DNA from: Metridium senile
Taxonomy: Eukaryota > Cnidaria > Anthozoa > Actiniaria > Metridiidae
Length of the DNA stretch: 64,000 nucleotides
Assembly (NCBI GenBank): GCA_949775045.1
Contig: OX459097.1
Location: forward strand, 5,037,185 to 5,101,184
Reading direction: 5' to 3'
Made by a program: the position numbers and the translations under genes. How positions within the stretch are numbered: the stretch's first letter is position 1; each line of letters opens with the position of its first letter. The notes under the pieces were generated by a model. The model did not search any database. It saw only the letters and a program-made list of their open reading frames with translations, and was not told the origin of the DNA. Of the stretch, positions 1 through 10,569 are shown one piece after another.

Positions 1-645
1 TTTAACCTTAAAAAGAGAAAGGTCTTAAGTCTGTTTTTAAAAGTAGAAAGAGAATTGCTTAACTTAATATCGTTAGGGTAAGGCATTTCACATATTAACG
101 ATGCGAATAAAGTATGAATCTCGAAAGCTAGATGTTTTCGGGATACAAGTTTGCTTAAAATAAAGCCCTCAGGAAGAACGTCTAGTCTTGCCTTCCAACT
201 GACATATATAAGTAGATAGATTAACAGAGTAAATATCCGTTTTACACTTGAAAAAAAGACTAAGTCAAGGTATTCTAGCCAATAATTAATAGGTAATAAA
301 TTTAAACTTATGAGACGATCCCTATAACTTGCACTAGAATTATTGCATAGAAACTTTGTAGCACTACGCTGAACAGACTTGATAGTTAAGATGTTTCTAA
401 TTATTGATTGTGGTGCCCATAACTGACTACAATAACCTAAGTGTGATCTAATCAGAGCTAAGTATAAAGCCTTGAGGGCATTTCTGGGCATATGTTTAGA
501 ACAGTTTCTTTTAAGGAAACCTAGCATTCTATTAGCTTTCGCTGCTATAGAGTCTATGTGATTGTTCCATGAAAGGTTACTTGTAATGCACACACCAAGA
601 TCTCTCTGGGTAGACACAACCTTTCGGAGATTCAGCGCGCGGAGA
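1..645 (-). mobile_element. LINE (non-LTR retrotransposon) ORF2 C-terminus, partial
   Basis: Read right to left, one frame is open from about 640 to the window edge. It encodes the C-terminal part typical of jockey/I/CR1-group reverse-transcriptase proteins: a QRDLGV motif, NRMLGFLKRN, then LKALYLALIRSHLGY, SVQRSATKFL and YRDRLISLNLLPI. The 5' part (catalytic RT and endonuclease) is absent, so the element is 5'-truncated, as is usual for LINEs. The 3' end lies outside the window, so neither stop codon nor tail can be seen. The clade is inferred from motif style only. Confidence 0.8.
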
Positions 646-1278
646 GAAAATCATAACAAAAAACCCTAGAAAAGTCAATAAAATGTAAAATATTTCATGT
701 CAAAAGCCTCATTAGATATCGTTGTAGACGATAGGAAAGTTTGTCATTGAAAAAAGTCTGATAAAAGCATGTTAATGGACAATTCATGAATGGAAATTGA
801 TTTAATGTAAGTAAAAAAATGTAATAAATTTACCTGCCTTTTCTTAGGTTGGTAATAGTTTTCATTCTATGCAAAGCTTTCGGCGTTTTCTCAAATTTTT
901 AAGTGTCACTTCAGTCGATAGCTTTTCCATGCAAACAAAATAGTGTTTAGAAATGTTTTTGATGGAAAATACCATTCCCAAACGATAGTGGAAATAACCT
1001 TATATGGATCCCTTTTACTTTAAAGTCATTATTTTGCTTTTGATAACGCCTTGAAAAAGACTGTGACTAAACTATCGTTTCACGGCCGCTTTTTACGTTG
1101 TTTTTATTTTCCAAAGCTAGTAAGGCTCCCGGATAGTAAAAGTTAATCGTGATTTTTATTAAAAATAGAAGTCATTCGTTTTTTCTGGTGAAGTTCAGAA
1201 GACAAAGTATGATTATTATGGCCATTTTGGTAAACGTTTAGGTAAAGTCACTCCGACGTCAACTCGTCAAATCAGTTT
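646..1278. other. Intergenic, no gene seen
   Basis: AT-rich sequence between the LINE fragment and an inverted-repeat element. No convincing ORF, RNA gene or repeat structure was found. Confidence 0.5.
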
Positions 1279-1679
1279 TTTAAAGTGCATATGACATGAA
1301 ATGTTTTGTTGTCGTTTCTAGAAGAAGGATATATAGTGATATAGGGCCATGCAGCGTTGCAAACAAAATGACGTCACAAGGCCTAGTCAACGATCGTGTT
1401 TCAAGGCATATAGCACAATTTCAAAACGAAAATAGCGCTTACAAATATGTTTTCATTAATTAATCATGCTATAAGCTTTGAAAAATGCCGTCAGTGCGCG
1501 ACAGAATGAACATGTGACTAGGCCTTGTGACGTCGTTTTGTTTGCACCGCTTGCCCTATACCACCATATAAAATGGTTCTTGGTTCTTTTAATCGTGATT
1601 TCGATATCGGAATCGTATTTAGTCCCTATCCTTCTTCTAGAAACGACCACAAAAAAATTCATGTCATTTGCACTTTAAA
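1279..1679. mobile_element. Inverted-repeat element (MITE-like), about 400 bp
   Basis: The left arm begins TTTAAAGTGCATATGACATG and the right arm ends with its imperfect complement (CATGTCATTTGCACTTTAAA). Both arms contain TCGTTTCTAGAAGAAGGAT and ACGTCACAAGGCCTAGTC in inverted order. There is no transposase ORF: the two short ORFs here are the two strands of the palindrome. Confidence 0.7.
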
Positions 1680-1925
1680 TAAATTAAAATATATATTAAT
1701 AAAGTTAAGTTAGGTTTTCATGAGAATGAGTAAGATACCGTTTGCATCAACTAGGCGTATTGACTTTAAGTACAAATCCTAATGTAATAGGAATTCCTTA
1801 TTATGATTTGTCGTAGTATTAATCATAAAGATTCATTTGTGTTGTAGGATAGTATGTATTACATTTTCTTGCTGTAAGTTTATAAAACAATAAACTTAGT
1901 TTCTAGTTTCTATTTAAAATGAATT

Positions 1926-2335
1926 TTAGTAAATTTAAATTACCTTTTTTACGGTGAGTAAAAATTTCATTCTATTACCTATCATAAGAATTATTGATTG
2001 CTTTATTATTGATTGCTTTATTATTGATTGCTTTATTATTGATTGCTTTATTATTGATTGCTTTATTATTGATTGCTTTTTATTGATTGCTTTATTATTG
2101 ATTGCTTTATTATTGAATGCTTTATTATTGATTGCTTTATTATTGATTGCTTTATTATTGATTGCTTTATTATTGATTGCTTTATTATTGATTGCTTTAT
2201 TATTGATTGCTTTATTATTGATTGCTTTATTATTGATTGCTTTATTATTGATTGCTTTATTATTGATTGCTTTATTACAAAAGGACGTATATTTAATAAC
2301 TTATCATTCAGATTTTTAATTAATACCAATATTAT
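1926..2335. repeat. Dispersed repeat with internal 15-bp minisatellite, copy A
   Basis: About 19 copies of a 15-bp unit (GATTGCTTTATTATT) occupy roughly 1990-2276. They are flanked by unique sequence (left TTACGGTGAGTA, right ACAAAAGGACGTATATTTAA) that recurs around the array at 6418-6692. One unit has lost bases near 2075. Since 15 is divisible by 3, the array stays open in several frames on both strands, giving spurious ORFs rich in Ile-Asp-Cys-Phe or Ile-Lys-Gln-Ser. Confidence 0.85.
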
Positions 2336-2388
2336 GTTGTCAAAAATCACTCTGATTGGTCGTTCGTTGTCATGGTGCTATGACATCT

Positions 2389-2514
2389 GTTCCCCTCAGT
2401 AGTAGGGAGAAAAGTTACAAACCTGAAACGAGCTTTTATTTTGACGTGTTTAGTTCGTGGGTGCCCCTAGAGCATTTCAGTTTTGTAACTGCTCTCCCTA
2501 CCACTGAGGGGAAC
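2389..2514. mobile_element. Short inverted-repeat element (MITE-like)
   Basis: Arms start GTTCCCCTCAGTAGTAGGGA and end TCCCTACCACTGAGGGGAAC, with further matching of GTTACAAA around a loop of about 50 bp. No coding capacity. Confidence 0.65.
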
Positions 2515-3027
2515 ATTTTTGATAAAATCAGGCCAGGGCACAAAGCTTCATGTCCGAATTAGACGGCTAACGGATAATCCGGAGGGAAACAAAAGCGGAG
2601 GGAAACAAAAGCAAGAAAACGGAGCAAATCGTTAGGTTTATTTTTGTATTTCTGAATTCTAGTAAAAGTTATGGATAGAAGGATCATTGGCCTTTGACTC
2701 AGTCTTGGTTTTGGGGAATATTGAGGTATTTTTCGGGGATAAATTGCCGATGAAAGTAGAGGTAATGTCCACACGAGTCGCCAGCCTTGTATAAATATAT
2801 TACTAGTGGGGGAGAAAATAGGAATATGGCTTTAAACTAGCTAAAAACCAAAAAAGTATATAATTACACCACAACACTGAACTACAGTCAAAGTTTAGTA
2901 ACATTTTATTACAAAAACAAAAATGAAAAAACATTTTCAACGAAAAAGGGTGAACATTAAAAAACAAACGGTTGAAGTAACCCATCATTGAGATATTCCT
3001 GCAAGTCTTCACCAGGTGATGGGTAGA
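2515..3027. other. Intergenic, no gene seen
   Basis: AT-rich spacer before the first GPCR repeat block. The short ORFs on either strand lack recognisable motifs. Confidence 0.4.
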
Positions 3028-3619
3028 CTGGAATGAGATTAGGTCTTATATACTGCTTGTTGGATTCCTTTGAGAATTATTCCGGGTTGGATGTGATTGG
3101 TCTGGTGGAGTGCTTATACTACACGGCATCCATGCTGCATGGAAAGTCATTCTGCTCGGAGTCCCTGTTGATATCGAGGCAGCTGTACAAATACACTGTC
3201 ACAACTTACAGATTGATTAATAGATAATAGAACATGTACAGTCTTTCAAACATATTAGATTTGAGGAAATAATTATGATTTTATATTACACTTTTGATGC
3301 CTCCATTGTAATTCCAAACAGTTTTTTTATTAATTTGAATTAGATAACATGGATTTTCCGTTGAATTAAACTTTTAAAAGTTTAGTTTTAGATATTAGGA
3401 TTAGAATAAACACAAACACTAAGCTGATTCCACAATGTTTCTACGTCGTCTGATGTCATTATCAAGTGATTTTTGACTATGTCGAAACGTTCTGGAACCA
3501 GCTTAGCGTTTGTGTTTATTTTAATTAAACTTTTAATTAAAATATCACAATACTTCATGCATGGATGTATATAATTTTAAATCATCTAGAAAACGTTCAT
3601 TTGAGTATTTGGTTTTGTC
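3028..3619 (+). promoter_or_regulatory. Shared upstream region of GPCR copy 1, probable promoter
   Basis: The segment starting GATTAGGTCTTATATAC recurs 540-590 bp upstream of each of the three receptor start codons (near 3036, 9060 and 12205), together with most of the sequence down to the ATG. The TTATATAC could act as a TATA-like box, but its distance from the ATG would require a long leader or an unseen 5' intron. The promoter role is inference; the duplication is seen directly. A MITE is inserted here at 3376-3522. Confidence 0.4.
3376..3522. mobile_element. MITE insertion present only in GPCR copy 1
   Basis: Hairpin with arms AATAAACACAAACACTAAGC and its complement near 3500-3520. The 12-bp AATTAAACTTTT flanks both sides (3364-3375 and 3523-3534) as an apparent target duplication. 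Copies 2 and 3 of the receptor block have a single AATTAAACTTTT and no insert, so they preserve the empty site. Confidence 0.75.
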
Positions 3620-4570
3620 ATGGCAAACGTTACGGATGGAAAAGAGCAGTTAGACTTGTGTAGCCCGTATCCTATCCCTTTCCTTCATGTTGAATACAAC
3701 ACAGTCTACGTCAACTGCATTTATACATTGATTGCGGTCAATACAGCTATAAGTGTAACTGCGTCCATTTCCAACATCTTAGTAATATTCACAATATGGA
3801 GAACAGCTCCTCTACAGACTCCTTCCAATATCTTAATCCTTGGACTAGCCATTTCAGACTTTGGTGTAGCGGTCTTTGCGCAACCTGTATTTGTTGTTAT
3901 GAAATACGTTGATTTGGATCATAATGTGAAGGTTAATTATTGTTTGGTTGCTAAGATGTTTATTTCCTCATTTTGGTTTCTTGGGAGTATTTCTTTTTTT
4001 ACTTTAACAGCTATAACTTTAGACCGATTTCTAGCTGTGTATCTTCATCTGAGATACCAGGAATACGTAACAGTGAGACGTTATATCATCCTTCTTGGCC
4101 TTATATGGGTTTTTGGTGGAGGTGGTTTTATTGTTGGCAGTTTTATTGCCAATGACAAGAACAAGTATATCTTTGGGAGCCTATTTATGATAACGATGCT
4201 TGGGTTGAACTTTTATTTTATATTCAATATCTCTCGAGCGATTCGTCGACATTCATCTCAAATCCACGCCCAGGAGCAGTCTGCCCAGCAGAACATCAAC
4301 ATGCCAAGATACAAGAAATCTGTCAACACCATGTATTATGTTATTGGTGCTTTTGTATTAAGCTATGTTCCTTTAGTAATTGTTGATATAGTGGTCTGGA
4401 TTTCTATCGAAAAGAATCTAGAAATACCTCCGTTATTGTTTCCCTTTGTCGAGACATTTGTTATGTGCAATGGAGTCGTTAATCCTGTTATTTATTGCTG
4501 GAGGATAAGCGAGATCAGAAATGCCCTGCGTCGTCTTATTTGTGGACACTCTCTAATGGAGGGAAACTAA
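3620..4570 (+). CDS. Class A (rhodopsin-like) GPCR, tandem copy 1
   Basis: An intronless 316-residue seven-helix receptor. The N-terminus has an N-glycosylation sequon (NVT, residues 3-5). TM1 carries SNILV, TM2 NILILGLAISD, and TM3 ends in DRFLAVYLHLRY (DRF in place of the usual DRY). TM7 has NPVIYC. A basic IL3 (RRHSSQIHAQEQ, then MPRYKKSVNTMYY) leads into TM6, which lacks the classical CWxP. The sequence resembles the large cnidarian families loosely annotated as melanocortin-, adenosine- or trace-amine-like receptors; the ligand cannot be deduced. It is one of three tandem copies (next at 9.6 and 12.8 kb) and is related to the minus-strand receptor at 36.5-37.5 kb. It should couple to a heterotrimeric G protein at the plasma membrane. 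The start is the MANVTDG methionine, which is conserved in all three copies. Confidence 0.93.
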   Translation: MANVTDGKEQLDLCSPYPIPFLHVEYNTVYVNCIYTLIAVNTAISVTASISNILVIFTIWRTAPLQTPSNILILGLAISDFGVAVFAQPVFVVMKYVDLDHNVKVNYCLVAKMFISSFWFLGSISFFTLTAITLDRFLAVYLHLRYQEYVTVRRYIILLGLIWVFGGGGFIVGSFIANDKNKYIFGSLFMITMLGLNFYFIFNISRAIRRHSSQIHAQEQSAQQNINMPRYKKSVNTMYYVIGAFVLSYVPLVIVDIVVWISIEKNLEIPPLLFPFVETFVMCNGVVNPVIYCWRISEIRNALRRLICGHSLMEGN

Positions 4571-4588
4571 GAAAAAATCCAATAAAAA

Positions 4589-4606
4589 ATGGGGGGGGGG
4601 GGGGGG
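4589..4606. repeat. Homopolymer G run (16 G)
   Basis: Sixteen consecutive G residues just 3' of the receptor stop codon. Copies 2 and 3 lack it, so it expanded in copy 1 only. Confidence 0.9.
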
Positions 4607-4609
4607 AGA

Positions 4610-4835
4610 ATGAAACTAAGACAGAAAATATCAGTACAACAATTACACTGTATCTCCAACATTGCCGTATCATCGATTCCAACATCAACAGTTATACTTT
4701 TCGTTGCTTCTACAGCTCTAACTGTTTTGCTACTGAAAAGTAGAACACAGGGAAGACACTATTTAGGGCTTAGTTTTTTAGTTATCGCGTTAGCTATCAC
4801 GTCATATAAGGTTTTTTTCAAAGGATCAAATTGAA
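4610..4835 (+). pseudogene. Remnant of a second GPCR (TM6-ECL3 region) behind copy 1
   Basis: This stretch aligns with the TM6 to TM7 coding part of the minus-strand receptor at 36.5-37.5 kb. The peptide VASTALTVLLLKSRTQ here corresponds to VSTVVQVRFAKSRTQ there. It is decayed and cut off before TM7. The same kind of remnant follows copies 2 and 3. An 81-codon ORF covers it but lacks a receptor core, so it is unlikely to be functional. Confidence 0.6.
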
Positions 4836-6417
4836 ACTAATATAACTTTCGAATGAAACAAAAATCAATAAAGCCTGGCACTGTTTTGGAGTTTGATATG
4901 TCAAGAATTTTCTGACGCAAAAATATTATCAATAACAATACAAAGTTTTGACTAGATTCGCGCAAACAAAAGTGGCAGTTTTCGGGTAAAATCCTGTCTG
5001 CTTGTCAAAAATACGTTACTTTCAAAAAATGTATATATCATCATAATCTTTGTTCTATAAGCTTTAAAATGATGTATATCTTTTATTAGCTTTTACTTTA
5101 ATGTGACGCGGAAAACAATTTTCAAATGAGGGATGTTGCGAAAGTTGGCAGTAACCTTACTGAGAAGAACGAAATGAGCAAAAAATACAATGACGGTCAT
5201 ATTGAATTGCATTAACGGTTTTTAAGCCGGATAGTTTTGAGTAGGTATTATAATTCAACTGCCAAACTTGAAAATCCTTCCTACTGCGATTTTAAGAACA
5301 TTTTCATCACGAATAAAGTCACTTCTTTTTTAATACTTTGACATTCCTGTAGTCTATTTTTTTCTGCAAAGTTTTGAGCTGGAAGTTTTATCTACAAACA
5401 CGCTTTATTATTGCTCTTTCGCCATTTGATTTGCTTTGGTAAATTTGTTTTTGTCCTGTACATCTTGGGCTTCGTTCAAGTTTATGTTCTGCTTTTGGCA
5501 AAATTCTCTTTTTTTCCCCGTTAAAAACTCGATTTCATTCCGTTGATAGTTTAGATTAAGGAAAGCTCTGCTTCTAGGTATCATTTTGTTGTTGTCTTTT
5601 GTCAGTTTGACTTTTGCTGTCAATAAAAAAGAAACAGTTGTTGGCGCCCTTCAACTTTATTAATTCCCGCAAAAATATAACAGCCAATCAGCATCGCGAT
5701 GTACACAGACGTATGTATGAACGGACGAACGCTCGGGCTTGCTGTGGTTTGCCATAAAAATTCGACTCGATGCATTACTATTTGTTTAAGTATGCTGCTC
5801 CTCTCAAGGCCAGCGCGGGAGCTCTTTTAAGAACGGTGAACATTCAGTTCGATGTCAGTCACGTGAGTGATGACGTCATTTTTTTATAACGGGCAGCTTA
5901 TAATAGTTTTTATCCATCCATCATTTACATACTAAACAACAGCTGTGTCCATAAAAAGTGGGAAAAAATGAGGCTCCATAACTTCCAGTACGGCCCGAGC
6001 AAGCAAGGTTAATAAGATATTTATTATATAGCAATTTTAAGGAAAAAAGTTATAATAAAGAATAAATAGGAAACATTATATTAGGACCTGTTTTTCTCCG
6101 TATTTTCATGCAACGTAGTTTTCTCATTGTCATCAAAAAATAATCCGTTAAATATCAAAATAGAAAGGCAAAAATATTGCGAAAGAACTAGTAAAATCCA
6201 AAAAAAAAAATGATATTCAAAGAGGAAAAAGTAAAGCTGCTCTCTCGCTTTTCCGGTCCGTACGGAAAAAGTACGACACGCCTATTGACCAATGAGATCG
6301 TGCGTTATATTTTTGCTATATGATTTTTACCGATCCATATCGCCATTTTATTAAAACGCTGTAAAACCGCATGATCAATATTGCTTATATGTAGATATCA
6401 TATCAACAAAATAAATA
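4836..6417. other. Intergenic; fragment of a dispersed repeat at 5835-5910
   Basis: No gene recognised. At about 5835-5910, CAGTCACGTGAGTGATGACG followed by a TTTATAACGGGCAGC block matches, in inverted orientation, a block at about 16042-16130. This indicates a dispersed element. Otherwise AT-rich sequence with short unsupported ORFs. Confidence 0.5.
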
Positions 6418-6692
6418 TTAGTAAAGTTAAAATAACTTTTTTTACGGTGAGTATACATTTCATTTTATTACCTATCATAAGAATTATTGATTGCTTTATT
6501 ATTGATTGCTTTATTAATTATTGCTTTATTATTGATTGCTTTATTATTGATTACTTTATTATTGATTGCTTTATTATTGATTGCTTTATTATTGATTGCT
6601 CTATTATTGATTGCTCTATTATTGATTGCTTTATTACAAAAGGACGTATATTTAATAACAAATCATTCAGATTTTTAATTAATATCAATATT
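6418..6692. repeat. Dispersed repeat with internal 15-bp minisatellite, copy B
   Basis: Second copy of the element at 1926-2335: the same left flank (TTTACGGTGAGTA), about 10 units of the same 15-bp minisatellite (6484-6636), and the same right flank (ACAAAAGGACGTATATTTAA). The array lengths differ (about 19 versus 10 units), so the unit number varies between copies. Confidence 0.85.
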
Positions 6693-7262
6693 ATCTGAAA
6701 AACCCACAGTTAGTAGATTGTTATTCGTTTGTCTCATGAAAGTCATGGGTTTGTAGCGCGACATCTCGTTTGTCACTGCTAGAGGTTCTCAATGGGGATA
6801 TCCGTCAAGTGTCGGTCCGAAAAAAAAACGCTGTTAATCCATTTTTTCTTCAAATACCCCACGTGCATCCGAGATGCATTGCGCCCTTCGAGGATTTTCT
6901 CACATACCGAAAAGAAAAACAATTTTTTGTACAGAAAAAGTTAGAAGATAAAATCTGTTTCCATGTTTCGGTTGTAAAAGTTATTTTTCAAAAACAAATT
7001 GTTTAACAGTAACATTAATATCTAATTAAGCTTTCGAGGAAAATATTTTAGTCGTTCCGGTTTTTGTTTATTTAGTTTTGATCTAAATTTCGACCCGATT
7101 ATGAATCTTTTTCTCATTATGAATCAATTTCTCAGAGCTGTGAAAGTTGTTTCAAAAACCTCATCATCGTTTTCCCGTTATATCATCTTTTAGTACATGA
7201 ACAAACACTTCGAACTTCACAGCCTAAATGGAACAAGATAAAAAACCCGCTAGTAGCCCATA
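6693..7262. other. Left part of receptor repeat block 2, no gene seen
   Basis: From about 7160 the sequence (CGTTTTCCCGTTATATCATC, ending CGCTAGTAGCCC) matches the region at 12010-12065 upstream of copy 3, marking the left limit of the duplicated block. The rest is unrecognised. Confidence 0.5.
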
Positions 7263-8930
7263 CGCTAGATTGTCCATCTACGCCTCTCTCAGCAGTTCTT
7301 GAAGAACGAGATTGTCTTGTCAAGCTTGAAGAATTCACTACTGTTTCTCTAGATCAATTACGGTCTGTTATCATGAACTCTCCAACCAAGACCTGCTGCC
7401 TGGATCCAATACCAACGATTTTGCTGAAGGAATGCATTGATGTCTTGCTTGCACCAATAACAACTAATGTCAATTCATCCTCAACGACTGGTGTGGTAAC
7501 GGATGCTTTCAAAGTTGCTCGCATTACACCACTATCAAAAAGCCAACCTTGGAACCAAACATTCTGTTGCACTACAGACCTATCTCCAATTTGCATTTCG
7601 TTTCAAACGTTCTGGAACGAACTCGTCTGTTGCTGCTCAACTACTGGAACATCTTAGGTTATCAAAAATCTCACAGCACAGAAACTGCTTTGTTTCGAGT
7701 TCATAACGACCTCCTTCGAACAATCGACAATGGAAATGAGGCCTTACTTATCCTATTATACTTTTCTTCGGCATTTGACGCTATCGACCACGAAGTTTTA
7801 TTCCGTCTGCTTAATCAACGTTTTGGCCTGTCTGGTACCGTACTTAGTTGGATTATTTTTTTATTTTTTTATTTTTTTTCACCACCGTCGCTACTTTTTA
7901 TCTGCCGGCGATTTTTCATCAAAGTTCCAGTTCTTCTCACAGCTAGAAGAGATCTTTGCTGCCCACAACACCTCGACGCGTTGTTATATGCTGACGACAC
8001 CCAGCTGTACGTCATCCTTGACAGATCTTCCACTAGTACTGCAATCAACCGTGTTAATACTTGGCTGGGTGATATCAAATCCTTGGCCATATCAAACAAA
8101 CTTGTACTCAATGAAATACATGTCCACTCAAAGTTTTCACGTAGTGTGGTTACTTTACCCAACATCTTAGTGAACAATGTCTCCTTAGAGCCCAAACGTG
8201 ACGTCCGTAACCTTGGCGTTGTTTTCGATGATAACAGAAGCAAATTAACTCTGTCTGCTCATGTGCCTACCTTGCGTTAAATTCTATCAGCAAGATCCGT
8301 CGTTTACCTTGATCGTCAAACTACCGAGAAGCTGGTGCATGCCTTTGTATCTTCTCGTCTGGACCAATGTAACAGTCTCCTTTGCGGACTACCAAAAATT
8401 CAACTTGAGAAACTACAACATGTACAGAAGTGTGCTTCTAGATTGGTTACTCGTAACACCAAGTATGCACACGTTACACCTATCTTGCGCGAGCTGCACT
8501 GGCTGCCAATCCTAGTCAGAATTGAAAACAAAATACTACTCCTGACCTTTAAGACAATGAATATCCTGGCTCCACAGTACTTACAGTCTCTTCTGACGCC
8601 GTATAACTCAAAAAGACAGCTGCGATCATCAGCAAATAACATATTAGAAATTCCTATTGCCAGAACTAAATCTTGGAATGCGCTTCCTGATACCATTAAA
8701 AACATCAATTCTCTTATAAACAATCTTATTTAAAAAATATTACAATTGACTTGACAATTGACAATTGGTTTTATATTTTATTATTAATTGATTTTTATTT
8801 ATATATTTTGACTTTATTTATTTACTTTTTTAATGATATTTATAATATTCTATTTATTTTACATTGTAAAAAGCATTAAAACCGTGCGTTTTTAAGAATT
8901 AAATTATTATTATTACTATTATTGCGGGAT
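7263..8930 (+). mobile_element. CR1/L2-like LINE, 5'-truncated, ORF broken
   Basis: Reverse-transcriptase motifs appear in order but in shifting frames: DPIPTILLKEC, YRPISNLHFVSNVLE, HSTETALFRVHNDLL, FSSAFDAIDHEVL, the catalytic YADD (near 7987), then RNLGVVFDD and a C-terminal LHWLPILVRIENKILLLTFK with LAPQYLQSLL. Frame changes occur near 7545-7560, around a T-rich stretch at 7855-7880 where RT sequence is missing, and near 8275-8335, so no intact protein is made. The 3' UTR ends in a short ATT repeat (8902-8933). The insertion lies inside receptor block 2; block 3 keeps the uninterrupted site at about 12060-12070. Confidence 0.88.
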
Positions 8931-9604
8931 CAGTTTTTTAACCAATTAGAAAGCGATAGATAAGATATTTTCAAAACAAAAACAAACGGCCGCAATGCAC
9001 CTCGGGTGCAAATGGGCCTTTAAAAGAATATACTGTAACGTGAAAAACGACCAATGGGTTAGGTCTTATATACCGGTTGTTGGATTCCTTTGAGAATCAT
9101 TCAGGGTTGCATGTGATTGGTCTGGTGAAGTATTTACTACCGGCATCCACGCTGCAGGGATAGTCATTCTGCTATCCCTGTTGATGTCGTTAGGCTTTCC
9201 TTGAATCCAAAGGCTACGTGTTAACCAATGGTTGTCCTCATCGATGCAGATGTACAAATACACTGTCACAACTGACAGATTGATTAATAAATAATAGAAC
9301 ATGTACAGTCTTTCAAACAATAAGATTTAAGGAAATTATTATGATTCTATATTACTGTCTTGATGCCATTGTTATTCGAAACAGGTTTTTTATTAATTTG
9401 AAAAAGATGGACTTTCTGTTGAATTAAACTTTTAATTAAACTATCACAATACTTCATGTTTGAGTCTAGTAAACTTGAGGCTGTATATAATTTTAGAACT
9501 TTTAATTAAAACATCACATAACCGCAGCATGTGTTTAGTAGACTTGAAACTGTATGTAATCTTACATTCTCTTGAAAACGTTAATTTGGGCTTTTGATTC
9601 TGTC
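8931..9604 (+). promoter_or_regulatory. Shared upstream region of GPCR copy 2, probable promoter
   Basis: Continues the duplicated block after the LINE. GCCGCAATGCACCTCGGGTG and the TAGGTCTTATATAC module at 9060 both recur upstream of copy 3; the latter also occurs upstream of copy 1. No other gene is seen. The regulatory role is inferred from conservation between copies. Confidence 0.4.
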
Positions 9605-10519
9605 ATGGCAAACGTTACGGATGGAAAAGAGCAGTTAGACTTGTGTAGTCCATATCCTATCCTTGATCTTGAATACAACACAGTCTACATCAACTGCATT
9701 TATACACTGATTGTGGTCAATACATTTATAAGTGTAACTGCGTCCATTTCCAACATCTTAATAATGTTGACAATATGCAGGACAGCTCCTCTACAGACTC
9801 CTTCCAATATATTAATCCTTGGACTAGCTATTTCAGACTTTGGTGTAGCTGTCTTTACGCAACCTGCATTTGCTGTTATGAAATACTTTGATTTGGATCA
9901 TAATGTGAAGGTTTATTGCTTGGTTGCTAAGATGTATTATTCATCCATTTGGTTTCTTGTGAATGTTTCTTTTTTTACTTTAACAGCTATAACTTTAGAC
10001 CGATTTCTTGCCGTGTATCTTCATCTGCGATACCAGGAATACGTAACAGTGAGACTTTATATCATCCTTCTTGGTCTTATATGGGTTTTTGGTGGAGGTG
10101 GTTTGACTGTTGCCAGTTTGATTGCCACTGGCAAGAACAAGCACATCTTTGGGAGCCTATTTATGATTGCGATGCTTGGGTTGAACTTTTATTTTATATT
10201 CAATATCTCTCGAGCGATTCGTCGACATTCAGCACAAATCCACGCCCAGGAGCAGTCTGCCCAGCAAAACATCAACATGCCAAGATACAAGAAATCTGTC
10301 AACACCATGTATTATGTTATTGGTGCTTTTGTATTAAGCTATGTTCCTTTAGTAATTGCTTTCTTTGTGATCTCGATTTCTATCGAAACGAATCTAGCAA
10401 TAACGTTGCTCTTTGCCTTTGCCGAAACGTTTATTATGTGCAATGGAGTCGTTAATCCTGTTATCTATTGCTGGAGGATAAGCGAGATCAGGAAAGCTTT
10501 GCGTCGTCTTATTTGTTAG
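9605..10519 (+). CDS. Class A GPCR, tandem copy 2
   Basis: An intronless receptor of 304 residues, closely similar to copy 1 along its length: NVT sequon, DRFLAVYLHLRY after TM3, MPRYKKSVNTMYY before TM6, NPVIYC in TM7. I chose the MANVTDG start at 9605, because the ATG 33 bases upstream (9572) has no counterpart in the other copies. A TAG directly after RRLIC replaces the Gly-His codons of copy 1, so the C-terminal tail is eight residues shorter; the seven-helix core is complete. Differences cluster in TM4-ECL2 and TM6-ECL3, for example TVASLIATGKNKH versus IVGSFIANDKNKY, which suggests ligand-side divergence. The protein should be a plasma-membrane receptor; its ligand is unknown. Confidence 0.92.
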   Translation: MANVTDGKEQLDLCSPYPILDLEYNTVYINCIYTLIVVNTFISVTASISNILIMLTICRTAPLQTPSNILILGLAISDFGVAVFTQPAFAVMKYFDLDHNVKVYCLVAKMYYSSIWFLVNVSFFTLTAITLDRFLAVYLHLRYQEYVTVRLYIILLGLIWVFGGGGLTVASLIATGKNKHIFGSLFMIAMLGLNFYFIFNISRAIRRHSAQIHAQEQSAQQNINMPRYKKSVNTMYYVIGAFVLSYVPLVIAFFVISISIETNLAITLLFAFAETFIMCNGVVNPVIYCWRISEIRKALRRLIC

Positions 10520-10569
10520 AACTCTCTAATGGAGGGAAACTAAGAACAAAATCCAATTAAAGATTGAAA

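Noticed and set aside
1954..2350. Long overlapping ORFs on both strands rich in IDCF or IKQS repeats
   Set aside because: They are translations of a 15-bp minisatellite whose period is a multiple of three; the same occurs at 6.4-6.7 kb.
9572..9604. Upstream ATG extending GPCR copy 2 by 11 residues
   Set aside because: The extension (MKTLIWAFDSV) is absent in copies 1 and 3 and does not look like a receptor N-terminus; the MANVT start is shared by all three.
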